From NCBI GenBank assembly GCA_044371535.1, contig JBILTL010000116.1:1-6435 (forward strand): 6,435 nucleotides of DNA. The letters run 5' to 3'. A program made the position numbers and the translations under genes. The notes below the pieces were generated by a model. It was not told where the DNA came from, made no database searches, and worked only from the letters and a program-made list of their open reading frames with translations. Below are positions 1 to 6,435 of the stretch, one piece after another. Position 1 is the first letter of the stretch; each line of letters begins with the position of its first letter. This DNA comes from CAIZGX01 sp044371535 (GTDB lineage: Bacteria > Bacteroidota > Bacteroidia > Flavobacteriales_D > Sanyastnellaceae).

Positions 1-126
1 AATACTGCCATTGCGCACGACGCACATTTGGCTGGTGCAGCCTTTGGAATAGCGTTTTTATTGGTGTGGAAGCCGCAGGAATTCCTCGATTTCTTTGTTG
101 TTGTTTTTAATTCAATCGTTCATTAA
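1..126 (+). CDS. Rhomboid-family intramembrane serine protease, C-terminal fragment
   Basis: Frame 1 is open from the window edge to a TAA at 124-126, giving the last 41 residues of a protein whose start lies outside the window. The fragment contains IAHDAHLAGAAFG, which matches the last catalytic transmembrane helix of rhomboid proteases. The His at fragment residue 9 (bases 25-27) aligns with the catalytic His of E. coli GlpG (His254, in AHIAGLAVG), and G12/G16 form the helix-packing GxxxG. A hydrophobic stretch and a short Phe/Val-rich tail follow. Known for the family: rhomboids cleave membrane proteins inside the bilayer with a Ser-His dyad. The Ser (GxSG) motif is not in the window, so activity cannot be judged. 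The stop lies only 3 bp before the next start, which suggests co-transcription with the PH-domain gene. The substrate is unknown. Confidence 0.85.
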   Translation, partial: NTAIAHDAHLAGAAFGIAFLLVWKPQEFLDFFVVVFNSIVH

Positions 127-129
127 ACG

Positions 130-546
130 ATGATTCCCGGAGCAAATTTCAAAATGAAGAGCGGCATCAGCTGGTGGATCTTCGGTCCAGTATTGATTCT
201 GTTCATGGTAACCGGATTTCTGACCGTTAAAGAATCGCTAATCATGCTCGCTTTATACGTCCCGCTTACAGCTTTTGTTCTTTCGATTATATTCAACACA
301 CATTACACCATTACCTCTGAAGGAAAACTAAAAGTGTTTTGTGGCATTTTTCCTTTTCCAACCATAGACGTTTCAGACATTACTCATTATAAGTACACAA
401 ACAACCCCATTAGCTCTCCGGCCGCGTCGTTGAAGCGTTTGGCCTTGTATCACAACGGTCGATTATTGGTGATTATTAGTCCCGAAAGCAGAGACATTTT
501 TGTTGAAGTCCTGAAGCAGCACAATACTTCTTTGCAACAGAAGTAA
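130..546 (+). CDS. Two-helix membrane protein with YyaB-like bacterial PH domain
   Basis: A 138-residue protein with a short polar N-terminus, two hydrophobic helices (about residues 15-31 and 35-55) and a C-terminal domain of about 80 residues (57-135). That domain reads as a bacterial PH domain of the YyaB-like group (Pfam bPH_4): YTIT and KVFCGIF strands, then the characteristic DI...NNPISSPAASLKRL segment (83-104), an LLVIISPES strand and a final helix (about 123-131). The domain should face the cytoplasm, but the family has no established biochemical role and I assign none. The gene starts 3 bp after the rhomboid stop, so translational coupling is likely. A second in-frame ATG at 154 (Met9) has GGAG 11 nt upstream and would also give an intact protein, so the start may be 130 or 154. 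It encodes no enzyme motif. Confidence 0.8.
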   Translation: MIPGANFKMKSGISWWIFGPVLILFMVTGFLTVKESLIMLALYVPLTAFVLSIIFNTHYTITSEGKLKVFCGIFPFPTIDVSDITHYKYTNNPISSPAASLKRLALYHNGRLLVIISPESRDIFVEVLKQHNTSLQQK

Positions 547-548
547 TA

Positions 549-584
549 TTTGTTCGGAAATCCGTTCTACAAGGGTTATTTTTG
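549..584 (+). promoter_or_regulatory. Candidate Bacteroidota-type promoter for tamB
   Basis: TATTTTTG at 577-584 is an exact match to the Bacteroidota -7 consensus TAnnTTTG. A TTTG at 549-552 could be the -33 element, but the 24-nt gap is slightly longer than the usual range of about 17-23, so the upstream half is weak. It lies in the 43-bp gap between the PH-domain gene and tamB. If it is used, transcription would start within a few bases of the tamB TTG codon at 590. AT-rich DNA yields such motifs by chance, so this remains a prediction. Confidence 0.4.
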
Positions 585-589
585 TATAA

Positions 590-3500
590 TTGGAAACCCC
601 TGAGGAAATAGTTGTTCAACCTAAGAAAAAGCGAAAGAGAAGATTTCTCTGGCTTTTAACTATTCCTGCATTTTTCATTTTAGCCATTCTTTCATTGCAA
701 ATTCACGCTGTTCAAACGTGGGGCGGACACCGTCTGGCTTCCTATCTTTCTTCGGAGTGGAATCGAAAAGTAGAGATAGATCGGGTGCGCATTGACTTGT
801 GGGCTCGTGTTGTTTTAGACGGTTTATATATTGAAGATCACAAGGGCGATACATTGCTTTACGCGAAGGAATTGCACCTGGCAACTTATTCTTTTTCTTC
901 AAGTGATTCTCGGTTTGAATCGCAAAGTATTTCGTTGGTTGAACCCAATATTGAATTGAAGCGCTACGCTGGAGATGCAGATTGGAACTATCAATTCCTG
1001 TCAGATTATTTCGCAAGCGAAGAGCCCCAAGACACCACAAGTAATTTCAGTATGTGGGTAGGGAAGTTGAATATTGAAAATGGAAAGTTCACGTATTTCG
1101 ATTACACTCTTCCACTTGCAGAAGAAGGCGCATTCTACGAAGAACAATTAGCAGTCTCACATTTTTCAACCCAGATTGAAAATTTCGAAATGAAAGGAGA
1201 CGTGATTCAAGCCAACATTGAATCGTTGAAGTTTAAAGAAAGATCGGGATTGAATGTCGAAGATTTGCACGCGCATTTCCGAATGCAGGACAATGCTATT
1301 CAGGTTACAGAATTAGATGCCGATTTAGGAGAAACCCATCTTGTTGGAGATGTTGGAATGTATGCGCCCAACGACGACGCATGGAGCGACTTCAACAACA
1401 AAGTGAATTGGGACATTCACCTGAAGCCTACGGAATTGGTGTTGAACGATCTTTCAGTATTTAGTAGCGATTTGAAAGGTTTCGACAATGTGTTGAAATT
1501 GGAAGGAGACATTTCGGGTCCATTGAACGATTTAAGTTTATGGAATATGAATCTTCAATTTGGAAGGGATTCACACTTCAAAGGAAATATTCATTTGTTA
1601 AACGCAATGAACCTGGATAGCTTGAAATACCAGGTGGCAGCAGAATCTGTTCAAAGTAATTTCAGCGATTTGACCTCGTTAAAATCCTATCCTTTCAACG
1701 AAGGAAAGTTTATGGAACTTCCCGCTAACATTTCAACGTTGGGTAAAATTCAATTTGAAGGAAATGCGCGCGGAGATCTCGCTGAAGTTGAACTTTATGG
1801 AAAGACAACCACCGATATTGGTTCGCTAACTACTGCGATTAAGATGAGTGATTTCGACTCCTTAGTGAGTTACAACGGACAATTGCAATTGGAGAAATTC
1901 AATTTGGGAACCTACTATACAGATGATCAGCTGGGCGTTGTTTCAACCAATATTCATATCGAGGGAACAGGTCTCGAATTGGGTAATATGGACCTGAATT
2001 TCGAAGGCGATATCAGTGAATTGGGGCTTGGGGAATATGTCTACACCAAGATGACTTCTAACGGAAGGTTCAAGAATAATTTCTTCAGCGGGATATTTGA
2101 AATAGCAGATGCGAACGCACAAGCAAAGTTCGATGGAGAGATCGATTTTACTCAGAAGCAACCATTGTTGAATTTCGATCTGAATGTGAATCGTTTCGAT
2201 TTAACGGCTGTTGGATTGGTTGAAGATGAGACGCCTGCGGTCATTGCAGGTGATTTTAGTGCACATTTGAAAGGCTTGACATTAAGCGAAATCGAAGGTG
2301 AATTTGTAGGTTCAAATGTGATTTATCTGATCGATGAAAAGATTAGAAAACTAGATTACTTCACATTAGACACTGAACAAGGACAAACACGCAGCATTAC
2401 GCTTAATTCTGATGTGGTATTCGCGAAGTTGGAGGGGAACTTTAACTACAATCAGTTGTGGCCAAGTCTTCAGGATATTATTGCCGATGCACTTCCTAAT
2501 ATGACTTACTCTTCGCGTCCGCACAAAGAGCAAGACTTCAACTTAACGGTTCGGATCAATGATTTCGAATTCATTTCAGCCGCCTTCATTCCTGAATTGA
2601 AAGTTGCACCGGGTACTTCATTGAATTTATTTGTAGACGAGAGAAACAATGAACTTTCGGGAACATTTGGTTCTCCGAATATTCAATATGAAGATTATAA
2701 GGCCGAAGATTTAGTGGTCGATATTTCAAGAGAACTGAGTTCCATCTTTCTGACGGTTCAAGTCAACGAAGTGTTGGATGGAGATTCCAAGCTAATAAGC
2801 AATTTGTCATGGGATGTCCAGTCATTGGGTGACACGGTATACAGTGCATTGATGTGGGGAAATCCAGGCGAGTTTCTAACGGGTGATTTAAACGGTGTAT
2901 TCTTCCTAAACAGCTTCGATGATTTTGAGTACCGTGTTGATCAAAGCTCCCTTGTTATAAACAACGAGCCGTGGTATTGGGCTCCGAATGCGTCCTTCAC
3001 ACTTTGTCACAAAGACCTTGGTGTGAATGGATTCAGAATGTACAATCAGAATGAGTATTTGGGTATTAACGGTATGATTACCGAACACCCGTCTGCTCCT
3101 TTGCGTGTTGAGTTGGGTAATATTGATTTATCTCTATTGAATGGCTTATTGGGCGAAGATCTTAAACTTGCTGGCGAGGCGAATGGAGTCGTGGAATTGA
3201 GCAATGTTTACGATAAGACCATTGTGTCTTCAGAATTGAGTTTGTTTGAATTAGGATTGAATGATTATGAGATTGGAAATTTATGTGTGAATAGCACATG
3301 GGACAGTAAGAAAGAACGTTTAAGAGCTGATGGAGAAATAGAAAGGGACAGTGTTCAACCATTGCGCTTTGCAGGTAATTATGCACCAAATAACGAAGAG
3401 AGTCCGCTCGATTTCTTGTTAACGATGAATGGTTTCGATTTAAGTATTTTAAATGCCTTCATTGGTGAAGATGTGTTGGGAATAAGTGGTTTTGCTTCCT

Positions 3501-5020
3501 CCATGGTTAGCCTAACAGGAACGCTTGAAGAGCCGCAATTGGAAGGCGATTTAATACTTCGTAAGGCAGAACTTTTCGTTCCATTCCTTCAAACGAAATA
3601 TGCATTCAATGACAAGATTCACATTGATCCTGAAATGTTCGCATTCGATAACGTGAAGATCTTCGATGAGGAAGGAAATCCGGGAAGACTTACGGGACAA
3701 GTGCTTCATAAGAATTTTGGTGATTGGCAATACGACGTGATGGTTGAAATGGATACCCCCATGTTAACCATGAATACCAAGGAGGGAGACAATAGTGATT
3801 TTTATGGAAAGGCCTACACGACGGGATTCCTAGACATTTCTGGTTATGGAGATCAGACCTTCTTCGACATGACCTTGAAGAGTGAAAAGGGTACTGTGTT
3901 CAACTTGCCAATGAGTGCATCGGGCGAATTGCAATTCGACTCTTACATTCAATTTGTAAATCCACTCGATACAACAATGAAGAAGGAGCTGAAGGCAGAT
4001 TTGAGCGGTATTACCATGAACATGCAGCTCGACGTTACTGAAGATGCAGAATTTCAAATTATTTTCGACGAAGCTGTAGGCGATGTTATGAAAGGAAGGG
4101 GGAAGGGGCATTTGTCCATGATCATCAACAACCTCAGCACTTTCAACATGTACGGTATGCTGGAACTTACCCAGGGAAGTTATTTGTTCACGTTGAAGAA
4201 CTTGTTGAACAAACCTTTCGAAGTGAAGCCAGGCGGTACCATTGCATGGTACGGAGACCCAATGGCTGCGGAGCTCGATATGCAGGCCATCTACAAAGTG
4301 TCGGCGAGTTTAAATGACATTATTCCGGATCCAACACAGACCAGTGGGAAGCGTGTTCCAATTAATTTGATCATGGGCCTTCAAGGAAAAATGATGAATC
4401 CAACCATTGGTTTCGATTTGGAATTGCCACAGTCTGATCAGTTGACGAAGTCGCGATTAGCAAGTGTGGTAAGTACCGAGCAAGAGCGAAACAGACAAGC
4501 TTTCGCACTGTTGGTAATGGGAAGGTTTATTAGTCCGCCAAACATTACCCAAACCGGAGGAACCGGAGTTGGTTTAGCAAGTAACGGAAGTGAGTTGATT
4601 TCAAATCAGATTTCAAACTGGCTCAGTCAGATTAGCGACGATTTCGATTTAGGATTCAATTATCGTCCAGGAGATAAGATCAGTAACGAGCAAATTGAAT
4701 TGGCATTGAGTACGCAATTGTTCAACGATCGCGTAAGTGTCGTAGGAAACTTCGGAGTAGCTCGCGGTAGCGCGAATACGAGTCAAACGACCAACTACAT
4801 CGGAGATGTTCGCGTTGAGTACAACATTACACAAGATGGAAAGGTTCGCTTAATGGTCTACAATGAAAGTAATGACCGTCGCATGACCACTACTGCTCAA
4901 AGCCCGTATACACAAGGTATTGGTGTTATCTATCAAGAGGAATTCGACAACTGGGGACAGCTATTAGATGGTATTCAAGAGTTATTTAAGCGCAATGCCA
5001 ATAAATCCCCTGGGGACTAA
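590..5020 (+). CDS. tamB: TamB/DUF490 translocation and assembly module protein
   Basis: A 1476-residue protein. Residues 12-18 are a basic cluster (KKKRKRR), followed by one membrane anchor at about 19-38, so the rest lies in the periplasm. Residues 45-100 resemble the AsmA/TamB start (WGGHRLASYLS..., VRIDLWARVVLDGLYIED). A long series of beta-rich, roughly 100-residue modules follows. The C-terminal TamB domain (about 1085-1460) is clearly recognisable: FALLVMGRF (1305-1313), LGFNYRPGDKISNEQIELALS (from 1354) and a final VEYNITQDGKVRL...GIGVIYQEEFDNW segment. E. coli TamB (1259 residues) works with TamA in outer-membrane biogenesis and is linked to lipid transport; Bacteroidota pair it with a TamA-like lipoprotein, TamL, not present here. 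Family length in Bacteroidota is commonly above 1400. The start must be at or after 590, because TAA fills 587-589 in frame and the next in-frame ATG is codon 155, beyond the anchor. TTG is therefore the best start. No Shine-Dalgarno site is visible. The reading frame is intact. Confidence 0.93.
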   Translation: METPEEIVVQPKKKRKRRFLWLLTIPAFFILAILSLQIHAVQTWGGHRLASYLSSEWNRKVEIDRVRIDLWARVVLDGLYIEDHKGDTLLYAKELHLATYSFSSSDSRFESQSISLVEPNIELKRYAGDADWNYQFLSDYFASEEPQDTTSNFSMWVGKLNIENGKFTYFDYTLPLAEEGAFYEEQLAVSHFSTQIENFEMKGDVIQANIESLKFKERSGLNVEDLHAHFRMQDNAIQVTELDADLGETHLVGDVGMYAPNDDAWSDFNNKVNWDIHLKPTELVLNDLSVFSSDLKGFDNVLKLEGDISGPLNDLSLWNMNLQFGRDSHFKGNIHLLNAMNLDSLKYQVAAESVQSNFSDLTSLKSYPFNEGKFMELPANISTLGKIQFEGNARGDLAEVELYGKTTTDIGSLTTAIKMSDFDSLVSYNGQLQLEKFNLGTYYTDDQLGVVSTNIHIEGTGLELGNMDLNFEGDISELGLGEYVYTKMTSNGRFKNNFFSGIFEIADANAQAKFDGEIDFTQKQPLLNFDLNVNRFDLTAVGLVEDETPAVIAGDFSAHLKGLTLSEIEGEFVGSNVIYLIDEKIRKLDYFTLDTEQGQTRSITLNSDVVFAKLEGNFNYNQLWPSLQDIIADALPNMTYSSRPHKEQDFNLTVRINDFEFISAAFIPELKVAPGTSLNLFVDERNNELSGTFGSPNIQYEDYKAEDLVVDISRELSSIFLTVQVNEVLDGDSKLISNLSWDVQSLGDTVYSALMWGNPGEFLTGDLNGVFFLNSFDDFEYRVDQSSLVINNEPWYWAPNASFTLCHKDLGVNGFRMYNQNEYLGINGMITEHPSAPLRVELGNIDLSLLNGLLGEDLKLAGEANGVVELSNVYDKTIVSSELSLFELGLNDYEIGNLCVNSTWDSKKERLRADGEIERDSVQPLRFAGNYAPNNEESPLDFLLTMNGFDLSILNAFIGEDVLGISGFASSMVSLTGTLEEPQLEGDLILRKAELFVPFLQTKYAFNDKIHIDPEMFAFDNVKIFDEEGNPGRLTGQVLHKNFGDWQYDVMVEMDTPMLTMNTKEGDNSDFYGKAYTTGFLDISGYGDQTFFDMTLKSEKGTVFNLPMSASGELQFDSYIQFVNPLDTTMKKELKADLSGITMNMQLDVTEDAEFQIIFDEAVGDVMKGRGKGHLSMIINNLSTFNMYGMLELTQGSYLFTLKNLLNKPFEVKPGGTIAWYGDPMAAELDMQAIYKVSASLNDIIPDPTQTSGKRVPINLIMGLQGKMMNPTIGFDLELPQSDQLTKSRLASVVSTEQERNRQAFALLVMGRFISPPNITQTGGTGVGLASNGSELISNQISNWLSQISDDFDLGFNYRPGDKISNEQIELALSTQLFNDRVSVVGNFGVARGSANTSQTTNYIGDVRVEYNITQDGKVRLMVYNESNDRRMTTTAQSPYTQGIGVIYQEEFDNWGQLLDGIQELFKRNANKSPGD

Positions 5021-5048
5021 TCCGCTATGCGGACCAATCCCGAAGGGA
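5006..5048. terminator. Array of three small triloop hairpins between convergent genes
   Basis: Three perfect inverted repeats stand in a row: TCCC-CTG-GGGA (5006-5016), TCCGC-TAT-GCGGA (5021-5033) and TCCC-GAA-GGGA (5038-5048). They are separated by CTAA (5017-5020) and CCAA (5034-5037). The first lies within the last tamB codons, CTAA includes the tamB stop, and the third ends 4 nt before the stop codon of the crotonase gene on the other strand. Being symmetric, they fold on either strand, so a bidirectional terminator is the simplest reading. Stems are only 4-5 bp and there is no T-tract, so intrinsic termination by this alone is unproven. A dispersed repeat element is the alternative. Confidence 0.5.
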
Positions 5049-5052
5049 ATGA

Positions 5053-5811
5053 TTACTTCGCTTTAAACTTCGCAATAGCTGCACGAGTGAAATCACTCAA
5101 TACAAGACGTCCCGAAATACCTGCACGTTCGAACAAAAGTTGATCCCAGTGCTCGGTGTTTTTCCAAAAGATTTTCTTCAATTCAGACATGGCTTCCGGA
5201 TTGCTGTTGTTCAGCTTTTCAGCTAACGTTTGAATGGCAGCATCCATAGCTTCAACGGTATCGAAAACTTCAGCATACAATCCTTTTTCACGCGCCCATT
5301 GTGCGCTCTGCCATTCGCTAGCATTAATAGCCAATTGCGACATAGCAGACAATCCTACTTTTCTTTCAACCGCTGGTCCAACCACGAACGGTCCAATTCC
5401 AACAACCAATTCACTTAGTTTGACAGAAGCGGCAGATGTCGCAAAACAATAATCTACAGAAGCCGCAATTCCAACACCACCGCCCACGGCTTTGTTTTGC
5501 ACACGTCCGATTACGAGTTGAGGTATCTTACGAAGTGCATTAATAACCATCGCGAATCCCGAGAAAAATACATTTCCTTCTTCAGTGCTTTGAATGGCCA
5601 CCAATTCGTCGAAACTAGCTCCGGCGCAAAATGCTTTTTCACCTTCACTCTTCAACACAACCACTCGAACATCTTCCCTTGTTCCTATCTGTTCAATAGT
5701 AGCAGCGAGTTCACGAAGCAAGGTTCCAGGAAGCGAATTGCTTTGAGGGTGAAAGAAGGTGATGGTTGCAATTCCGTTTGCATTTTCGACAGATACTTTT
5801 CCGTTTTCCAT
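5053..5811 (-). CDS. Enoyl-CoA hydratase/isomerase (crotonase) family protein
   Basis: A 252-residue protein, close to the usual 255-265 of single-domain crotonases. Crotonase landmarks appear in order: the N-terminal FFHPQSNSLP strand/turn, FCAGASFDEL (61-70), which supplies one oxyanion-hole amide, VGGGVGIAASVDY (109-121), which supplies the second, LSELVVGIGPFVV (132-144), and a C-terminal helical region (about 200-252). Of the two catalytic glutamates of rat enoyl-CoA hydratase (Glu144 and Glu164), the second aligns with Glu134, but the first aligns with Gly114. The GGGVG...SE pattern resembles 3-methylglutaconyl-CoA hydratase (LiuC)-like proteins of leucine breakdown, so a hydratase in amino-acid or fatty-acid catabolism is plausible. 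Substrate cannot be assigned from sequence. It is cytoplasmic by its lack of a signal or membrane segment. It lies downstream of gltA on the same strand but behind a strong terminator, and convergent with tamB. The start ATG is preceded by an A/T-rich leader without a Shine-Dalgarno site. Confidence 0.9.
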   Translation of the reverse strand: MENGKVSVENANGIATITFFHPQSNSLPGTLLRELAATIEQIGTREDVRVVVLKSEGEKAFCAGASFDELVAIQSTEEGNVFFSGFAMVINALRKIPQLVIGRVQNKAVGGGVGIAASVDYCFATSAASVKLSELVVGIGPFVVGPAVERKVGLSAMSQLAINASEWQSAQWAREKGLYAEVFDTVEAMDAAIQTLAEKLNNSNPEAMSELKKIFWKNTEHWDQLLFERAGISGRLVLSDFTRAAIAKFKAK

Positions 5812-5812
5812 G

Positions 5813-5838
5813 TTGAAATTTATTGAAATTCTATTGAA
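5813..5838. repeat. Short direct repeats upstream of the crotonase gene
   Basis: TTGAAATT occurs at 5813-5820 and again at 5823-5830, and a related ATTGAA follows at 5833-5838. Offsets are 10 and 11 bp, close to one helical turn. They fill the space between the gltA terminator and the crotonase start codon. They could be a binding site or simply low-complexity AT-rich leader sequence. I see no convincing promoter here: TAAATTTC on the - strand (5815-5822) misses the last base of the TAnnTTTG consensus and touches the start codon. Confidence 0.3.
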
Positions 5839-5840
5839 TG

Positions 5841-5862
5841 AAAAGGGCTGCCGAAGCAGCCC
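5841..5862 (-). terminator. Rho-independent terminator of gltA
   Basis: Read on the - strand, GGGCTGC-TTCG-GCAGCCC forms a perfect 7-bp GC-rich stem closed by a C(UUCG)G tetraloop, an exceptionally stable loop type, and is followed at once by TTTT (5844-5841). It begins 6 nt after the gltA stop codon. This is a standard intrinsic terminator. Its place before the crotonase gene implies that the latter needs its own promoter or depends on read-through. Confidence 0.9.
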
Positions 5863-5868
5863 GTAATA

Positions 5869-6435
5869 TTATCCTCTTTTTGCAATGGGCACATAATCGC
5901 GAAGATCATGTCCAGTGTAGATTTGACGTGGACGACCGATTGGCTCACCTTGTTCAATCATTTCTTTCCATTGTGCAATCCAACCTGGTAGACGTCCCAA
6001 TGCGAACATTACCGTGAACATTTCTGTTGGAATACCAATTGCGCGGTAGATGATACCCGAGTAGAAGTCTACGTTTGGATACAACTTACGCTCTACGAAG
6101 TACTCGTCTTTCAATGCAACTTCTTCCAATTGCTTAGCAATGTCAAGAACTGGATCGTGAATACCTAATTTGTTCAAAACATCGTCACATGCTTTCTTAA
6201 TGATGCGTGCACGTGGATCGAAGTTTTTATAAACGCGGTGACCGAATCCCATAAGGCGGAATGGGTCATTTTTATCTTTTGCTTTCGCAACCCATTTCGA
6301 AACATCACCACCGTCGTTCTTAATCTTCTCAAGCATTTCAATAACTGCTTGGTTAGCACCACCGTGAAGAGGTCCCCAAAGTGCAGCAATACCTGCCGAG
6401 ATAGAAGAGTAAAGGTTACTTTGTGAAGAAACAAC
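5869..6435 (-). CDS. gltA: Citrate synthase, C-terminal part
   Basis: The frame is open from the right window edge to the TAA at 5871-5869, giving the C-terminal 188 residues; the start lies outside the window. Any in-frame Met inside this stretch is internal. Citrate synthase joins acetyl-CoA and oxaloacetate to citrate in the TCA cycle, in the cytoplasm. All expected active-site residues are visible. By E. coli numbering they are His264 in GPLHGGANQA (fragment residue 24), His305 in GFGHRVYKN (66), Asp362 in NVDFYSG (123), Arg387 in LGRLPGW (148) and Arg407 in GRPRQIYTG (168). Spacing from His305 to Arg407 is identical to the E. coli enzyme, so this is a bacterial GltA-type enzyme rather than a methylcitrate synthase paralogue, though the latter cannot be strictly excluded. 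The gene ends at a strong intrinsic terminator 6 nt beyond its stop. Confidence 0.96.
   Translation of the reverse strand, partial: VVSSQSNLYSSISAGIAALWGPLHGGANQAVIEMLEKIKNDGGDVSKWVAKAKDKNDPFRLMGFGHRVYKNFDPRARIIKKACDDVLNKLGIHDPVLDIAKQLEEVALKDEYFVERKLYPNVDFYSGIIYRAIGIPTEMFTVMFALGRLPGWIAQWKEMIEQGEPIGRPRQIYTGHDLRDYVPIAKRG

Noticed and set aside
555..564. CGGAAATCCG palindrome after the PH-domain gene as a terminator
   Set aside because: The usable stem is only about 3 bp with a 4-nt loop and no T-tract directly after it, too weak to support termination.
675..1040. Open frame on the - strand inside tamB (121 codons), and similar ones at 1943-2161, 2906-3088, 3162-3389, 3830-4111 and 4649-4834
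   Set aside because: They lie wholly opposite a strongly supported TamB frame, their products are Cys/His-rich or low in recognisable motifs, and none has a ribosome site or family resemblance.
4548..4568. Direct repeat ACCGGAG...ACCGGAG
   Set aside because: It lies inside tamB and encodes a Gly/Thr-rich loop (TGGTG). Short coding repeats of this kind are common and there is no mobile-element context.
5497..5826. Open frame on the + strand opposite the crotonase gene (109 codons), with smaller ones at 5230-5452
   Set aside because: The - strand frame has full crotonase motifs. The + strand products have no recognisable domain and are antisense shadows.
6174..6434. Alternative frames on both strands over the gltA 5' part (including 6238-6426 on +)
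   Set aside because: The citrate synthase frame carries all catalytic residues across the same bases, so the other frames are shadows.
1..6435. CRISPR, insertion sequence, toxin-antitoxin, phage or defence genes
   Set aside because: No spaced repeat array, terminal inverted repeats, transposase or integrase motifs, or small paired genes were seen. All long frames fit housekeeping or envelope genes.

Overview
The window looks like chromosomal DNA from a Bacteroidota bacterium, probably of the flavobacterial side. The evidence is a very long Bacteroidota-type TamB protein, a TAnnTTTG-type promoter element, almost no Shine-Dalgarno sites, and moderately AT-rich DNA. It is almost fully coding, with two gene blocks that converge near position 5035. 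I see no tRNA, rRNA, CRISPR array, insertion sequence, phage gene or other sign of recent transfer.

The left block reads on the + strand. It starts with the last 41 codons of a rhomboid-family intramembrane protease (1-126). After 3 bp comes a small two-helix membrane protein with a YyaB-like bacterial PH domain (130-546). After 43 bp more comes a 1476-residue TamB/DUF490 protein (590-5020), an inner-membrane-anchored, periplasm-spanning protein of outer-membrane biogenesis. All three belong in the cell envelope. The first two are probably co-transcribed. tamB may also have its own promoter, placed so close to the only workable start codon (TTG) that its mRNA could be leaderless or nearly so.

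The right block reads on the - strand. Citrate synthase (gltA, C-terminal 188 residues, 5' end outside the window) is followed by a textbook UUCG-tetraloop terminator, then by a crotonase-family enoyl-CoA hydratase/isomerase (5053-5811). The crotonase keeps only one of the two classical catalytic glutamates. Both are central carbon or acyl-CoA enzymes, but the terminator between them argues against a simple operon.

The two blocks meet in a 32-bp gap made largely of small perfect hairpins. With one more inside the last tamB codons they form a regular series of three triloop hairpins separated by 4-nt CYAA spacers. This is the most distinctive non-coding structure here and may be a bidirectional terminator or a dispersed hairpin repeat. 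I found no convincing new multi-gene system. The points worth a second look are the hairpin array, the tamB start, and the altered active site of the crotonase.
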